16,640 nt of DNA, from NCBI GenBank assembly GCA_041628815.1, contig JBFKOL010000058.1, positions 1 through 16,640 of the forward strand. Reading direction: 5' to 3'. Positions 13,988 through 16,640 of the stretch are shown piece by piece. The DNA is from JBFKOL01 sp041628815. GTDB taxonomy: Bacteria; Bacteroidota; Bacteroidia; Chitinophagales; Saprospiraceae. Made by a program: the position numbers and the translations under genes. Each line of letters begins with the position of its first letter. Position 1 is the first letter of the stretch. The notes under the pieces were generated by a model, which was not told the origin of the DNA, ran no database searches, and saw only the letters and a program-made list of their open reading frames with translations.

Positions 13988-15178
13988 ATGATATCAACAG
14001 AAAAAAAGAATGCTGTTCTGCGAACATTGGCGCGTTTCATTGATGCTAACCGCAACGAAATCATTGCTTCCAATCAATTAGACCTGCGTTCTTATTCGGG
14101 AGACGATGAAGCCATGTACGACAGGCTGAAGGTTGATTCAGCGAAAGTTGACGCTATGATACAAGCCATTGAGGACTGTATTGCCGTGGAAGACCCCGAA
14201 GACAGGATCATCTATTCCTATAGTCATCCTAATTCCATGAAGGTCGAAAACCGCACAGTTGCGCTGGGAAATATTTTGATCATTTATGAGTCGAGACCCG
14301 ATGTAACCATTGAAGCGGCCATTACTGCTTTCAAGGCCGGCAATAAGATTTTATTGAAAGGGGGTAAAGAAGCGCGAAATACCAATCTGTCCTTGATGAA
14401 GTGCTGGCATAAGGCTTTGAAAGAGCATGGACTGGATACGAGTTGGGTTGAATACCTGGATCTTTCACGGGAGGAGACCCAGAAATTGATAAAAGATAAC
14501 GAAAGGGATATAGACCTGATCATACCACGAGGGGGAGAGGGACTAATCCAATTCGTCAAAAGCCATTCTGTTGTTCCTGTTATCGTCAGTGGTCGTGGCA
14601 ACAATTTCCTGTTCGTGGATAAGGACAGCGACTTTACAATAGCTATTGATCTGATCCTTGATGGGAAAAAGCGAATTTCTGTTTGTAATGCCCTCGACAA
14701 GGTTTTGATACACCGGGATTTGCAGGATTTGGATGCCAATGTTGAAAGGTTAGTCGTTCTCTTAAGAGAGGCCGGGATCGAGGTATTAGGTACGGCAGAG
14801 TTAAAAGAAATCGCCGAAGATATTACCACGGTAGCCGGAAGGGAAATTTGGTTCGAAGAGTTTCTGGCTCCGAAAATCATGCTGGCTCTCGTCGATGGAT
14901 TCGATCATTCGGTAGATTCTATCAATACCTATTCCGGAAAGCATTCTGCCACGATTGTATCGAACAATGAAGATAGGGCGCACCGTTTCCTTCAGGAGGT
15001 GGACTGTGCTGCCGTATATCACAATGCATCCACGCGATTTACAGATGGCGGCCAATTTGGTTTTGGTGCGGAGATGGCGATAAGTACTCAAAAACTGCAT
15101 TTCCGGGGGCCCATCGGTATTGACCAGTTGGTGACCAATAAGTGGTATGTTTTTGGCAACGGACAAGTGCGCAACTAG
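13988..15178 (+). CDS. proA: Glutamate-5-semialdehyde dehydrogenase (gamma-glutamyl phosphate reductase)
   Basis: Second step of proline synthesis: NADPH-dependent reduction of gamma-glutamyl phosphate to glutamate-5-semialdehyde, cytoplasmic. 396 residues, normal for ProA. Landmarks: GNILIIYESRPDVT (94-107), AFKAGNKILLKGGKEA (114-129), LIIPRGGEGLI (177-187), VSGRGN (200-205), the nucleophile Cys233 in RISVCNALDKVLIH, and the C-terminal block AVYHNASTRFTDGGQFGFGAEMAISTQ, then KLHFRGPIG. Some family positions are altered (SVCNALDK where PSACNALE is common), but none that are essential. Its TAG stop is followed immediately by the proB ATG (TAGATG), so translation of the pair is probably coupled. 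The order proA-proB is the reverse of E. coli. The ATG at 13988 directly follows CAGGT, and no strong upstream in-frame start is seen. Confidence 0.97.
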   Translation: MISTEKKNAVLRTLARFIDANRNEIIASNQLDLRSYSGDDEAMYDRLKVDSAKVDAMIQAIEDCIAVEDPEDRIIYSYSHPNSMKVENRTVALGNILIIYESRPDVTIEAAITAFKAGNKILLKGGKEARNTNLSLMKCWHKALKEHGLDTSWVEYLDLSREETQKLIKDNERDIDLIIPRGGEGLIQFVKSHSVVPVIVSGRGNNFLFVDKDSDFTIAIDLILDGKKRISVCNALDKVLIHRDLQDLDANVERLVVLLREAGIEVLGTAELKEIAEDITTVAGREIWFEEFLAPKIMLALVDGFDHSVDSINTYSGKHSATIVSNNEDRAHRFLQEVDCAAVYHNASTRFTDGGQFGFGAEMAISTQKLHFRGPIGIDQLVTNKWYVFGNGQVRN

Positions 15179-15946
15179 ATGAAAAAAAAATTGATCTTAA
15201 AAGTTGGTACCTCGACACTCACTTCGGGTACTGACAGGATATCCTACGCCAAAATAGAAGACATTGCACGTCAAATTGTTTCACTACGCCATGAATATGA
15301 TGTGGTGATCGTTTCTTCAGGCGCCATAGCCATGGCAAGGCAGTACGTCGACATCAACGACAGCCCTCTAAAGGTTGACTCCAAGCAAGCCCTTGCAGCA
15401 ATTGGTCAGCCCAAGTTGATGACCATTTATGACGAAGTCTTTGGCAGCTTCGGTTTGAAGGCCGCGCAGTGTCTCCTCGTCCATCGTGATTTTGACAGTG
15501 AGACTGCCCGTAAAAATGTAGCAAATACAGTTAATAAATTGTTGGAATACGGATATACGCCTGTCATCAATGAAAATGATACGGTGGCTGTGGATGAGAT
15601 CGTATTAGGTGATAATGACAAGCTGTCTGCACTCGTGGCGGTTATTACCGGAGCAAACCTCCTTGTATTGGCTTCAGATGTGGATGGGCTGTTCGACAAA
15701 AACCCCAATAAATATAAAGATGCAGTACTAGTAGAGGTAGTCGACGACATCGATGACATCACAAGGTACATCGACGATATGCAGTCAGACCTTGGGACAG
15801 GAGGAATGCGGACTAAAATTGAAGCTGCCAGGATATGCAGACGGCATAGTGTTGAGATGTGGATATTGAACGGATTTCGGGAGAATTTCCTCGTAGAGGC
15901 GTTGAAGGGGCGTCGAGCCTTCACCCGGGTTCTTCCTTTAAGGTAA
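15179..15946 (+). CDS. proB: Glutamate 5-kinase, short form without PUA domain
   Basis: First step of proline synthesis: ATP-dependent phosphorylation of glutamate to gamma-glutamyl phosphate, handed to ProA. 255 residues of amino-acid kinase fold only: LKVGTSTLT (7-15), IVSSGAIAMA (44-53), QALAAIGQ (70-77), NENDTV (131-136), GDND (144-147), ASDVDGLF (165-172) and GTGGMRTK (206-213). The C-terminal PUA domain of the roughly 367-residue E. coli enzyme is absent, as in many Bacteroidota. Proline feedback is set mainly by the kinase domain loop, so it may remain. The gene abuts proA with no gap. Codons 2-4 are a run of nine A residues (15182-15190). The gene converges on the HEAT-like gene, with 21 nt between the ends. 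Confidence 0.96.
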   Translation: MKKKLILKVGTSTLTSGTDRISYAKIEDIARQIVSLRHEYDVVIVSSGAIAMARQYVDINDSPLKVDSKQALAAIGQPKLMTIYDEVFGSFGLKAAQCLLVHRDFDSETARKNVANTVNKLLEYGYTPVINENDTVAVDEIVLGDNDKLSALVAVITGANLLVLASDVDGLFDKNPNKYKDAVLVEVVDDIDDITRYIDDMQSDLGTGGMRTKIEAARICRRHSVEMWILNGFRENFLVEALKGRRAFTRVLPLR

Positions 15947-15967
15947 AAGATCCCTACAAGACATTAT

Positions 15968-16519
15968 TCAGGCGGGTATTCTTTTTGCGAGCCTTTTTGC
16001 ACGAGTTGCAAGGGACTTCTTCGATGATTTGGCTTGTTTCGCAATGAATTTGTTTACGTCGGGTTCAGATAGCATATCCGGGTTTACGGCAGTTAAAGCA
16101 TCCAATACCTTTCCTATGGCGATGTCCCGGCAGGTTTCGGATTTGAATGGCTTTTCGGGCACTTTGAGTAATTTGGATATTACCTCGCTGGTGAGCCCCG
16201 GATGGTGCCGGCCTATCCGGGCGAGCGCGGCAATAGCATGTCCCACTTCTATGAGTTCACCATTGTGAAGGATATGGACCAATTCGTCAAAGTAGTCTGA
16301 GGACGCCTGACCTTCATCACAAGCTGCGAGATAGCCGATGATTTCGATGGCTGTCCATTTGAAGATCTTATTGGATGAATGCAGCATGTTACCCCAGGTT
16401 TCCATTTGTGGGAGAAGTTGGGCGGGTCGCTCTTCTGCTGTCTGCAGGAGTACTTTCAAATAACCGTATTTGATTTTAGGATCTTTGGAGGAGAGTTTTT
16501 CGAGTAGCAAGGTAGTCAT
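15968..16519 (-). CDS. HEAT-like helical repeat protein, function unknown
   Basis: About 183 residues, soluble, all-helical. Start set at ATG 16519 (MTTLLLEKLSSKDPKIKYGY) because AAAGGA lies about 10 nt upstream; an in-frame ATG at 16558 would add 13 residues (MVPKIVDFQKDWI). Repeated helix pairs of HEAT/armadillo style are visible: KYGYLKVLLQTAEERPAQLL, FKWTAIEIIGYLAACDEGQ, ELIEVGHAIAALARIGRHHP, and CRDIAIGKVLDALTAVNPD. The last 25 residues are rich in Lys, Arg and Ala (KQAKSSKKSLATRAKRLAKR) and could bind nucleic acid or an acidic partner; that is inference. No signal peptide or membrane segment is seen. Partner and role are unknown. It converges on proB. Confidence 0.8.
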   Translation of the reverse strand: MTTLLLEKLSSKDPKIKYGYLKVLLQTAEERPAQLLPQMETWGNMLHSSNKIFKWTAIEIIGYLAACDEGQASSDYFDELVHILHNGELIEVGHAIAALARIGRHHPGLTSEVISKLLKVPEKPFKSETCRDIAIGKVLDALTAVNPDMLSEPDVNKFIAKQAKSSKKSLATRAKRLAKRIPA

Positions 16520-16640
16520 GATCCAATCCTTTTGAAAATCAACAATTTTGGGTACCAATTAATTCTCCAAGAGGTATGATTACGAGTTAATTAATGTCCT
16601 TTTCAAAGCTGATGAAGGCATACGTAAAGGATTAAAAGAA

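Noticed and set aside
14284..14880. 198-codon minus-strand ORF inside proA
   Set aside because: Serine-rich antisense shadow of an unmistakable ProA.
16559..16640. Possible gene start at the right edge
   Set aside because: ATGs here run into stop codons within about 15 codons in the frames checked; nothing supportable.

Overview
This window looks like a chromosomal segment from a Bacteroidota bacterium. The evidence is the gene families present: a BNR/sortilin-like exported protein, short PUA-less ProB, a LemA-DUF2207 pair, an intradiol dioxygenase-like lipoprotein with a CxxC motif, and a non-canonical pyruvate kinase with a HPSxRxSAxNLL-type N-terminal domain. Weak Shine-Dalgarno signals and a TAnnTTTG-like promoter element before proA agree with this. 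I cannot place it below phylum. No rRNA, tRNA, CRISPR array, IS element or phage gene is visible.

Layout. Positions 1-4139 (+) carry two exported proteins: an asparaginase/isoaspartyl peptidase lipoprotein, whose first codons lie left of the window, and a 1006-residue protein with eleven Asp boxes. Positions 4151-10074 (-) form a co-directional block. In transcription order it holds a ClbS/DfsB-family protein, a pyruvate kinase-like enzyme, a broken mscS mechanosensitive channel gene, trkA and trkH (the last two overlapping). A 368-nt non-coding stretch (10075-10442) separates this block from an intradiol dioxygenase-like lipoprotein (10443-11066, -). That stretch holds a 33-bp near-perfect palindrome and several small dyads. 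Next come DUF2207 and lemA, a tight two-gene operon (11284-13538, -). A 449-nt spacer (13539-13987) precedes the divergent proA-proB operon (+), whose stop and start codons abut. A HEAT-like helical protein (15968-16519, -) converges on proB.

How the genes work together. TrkA and TrkH form a K+ uptake system. The mscS remnant directly upstream suggests an ancestral ion/osmotic cluster that has lost its release valve. ProB and ProA make glutamate-5-semialdehyde for proline. LemA and DUF2207 are envelope proteins of unknown function. The pyruvate kinase-like protein keeps the catalytic residues but lacks the usual C-terminal domain, and it carries a lysine where K+-dependent enzymes have glutamate.

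The most notable items are the multiply broken mscS gene, the unusual pyruvate kinase-like enzyme with two A9 tracts, and the palindrome-bearing spacer upstream of it. I do not see a clear new defence or mobile system here; most genes belong to ordinary families.
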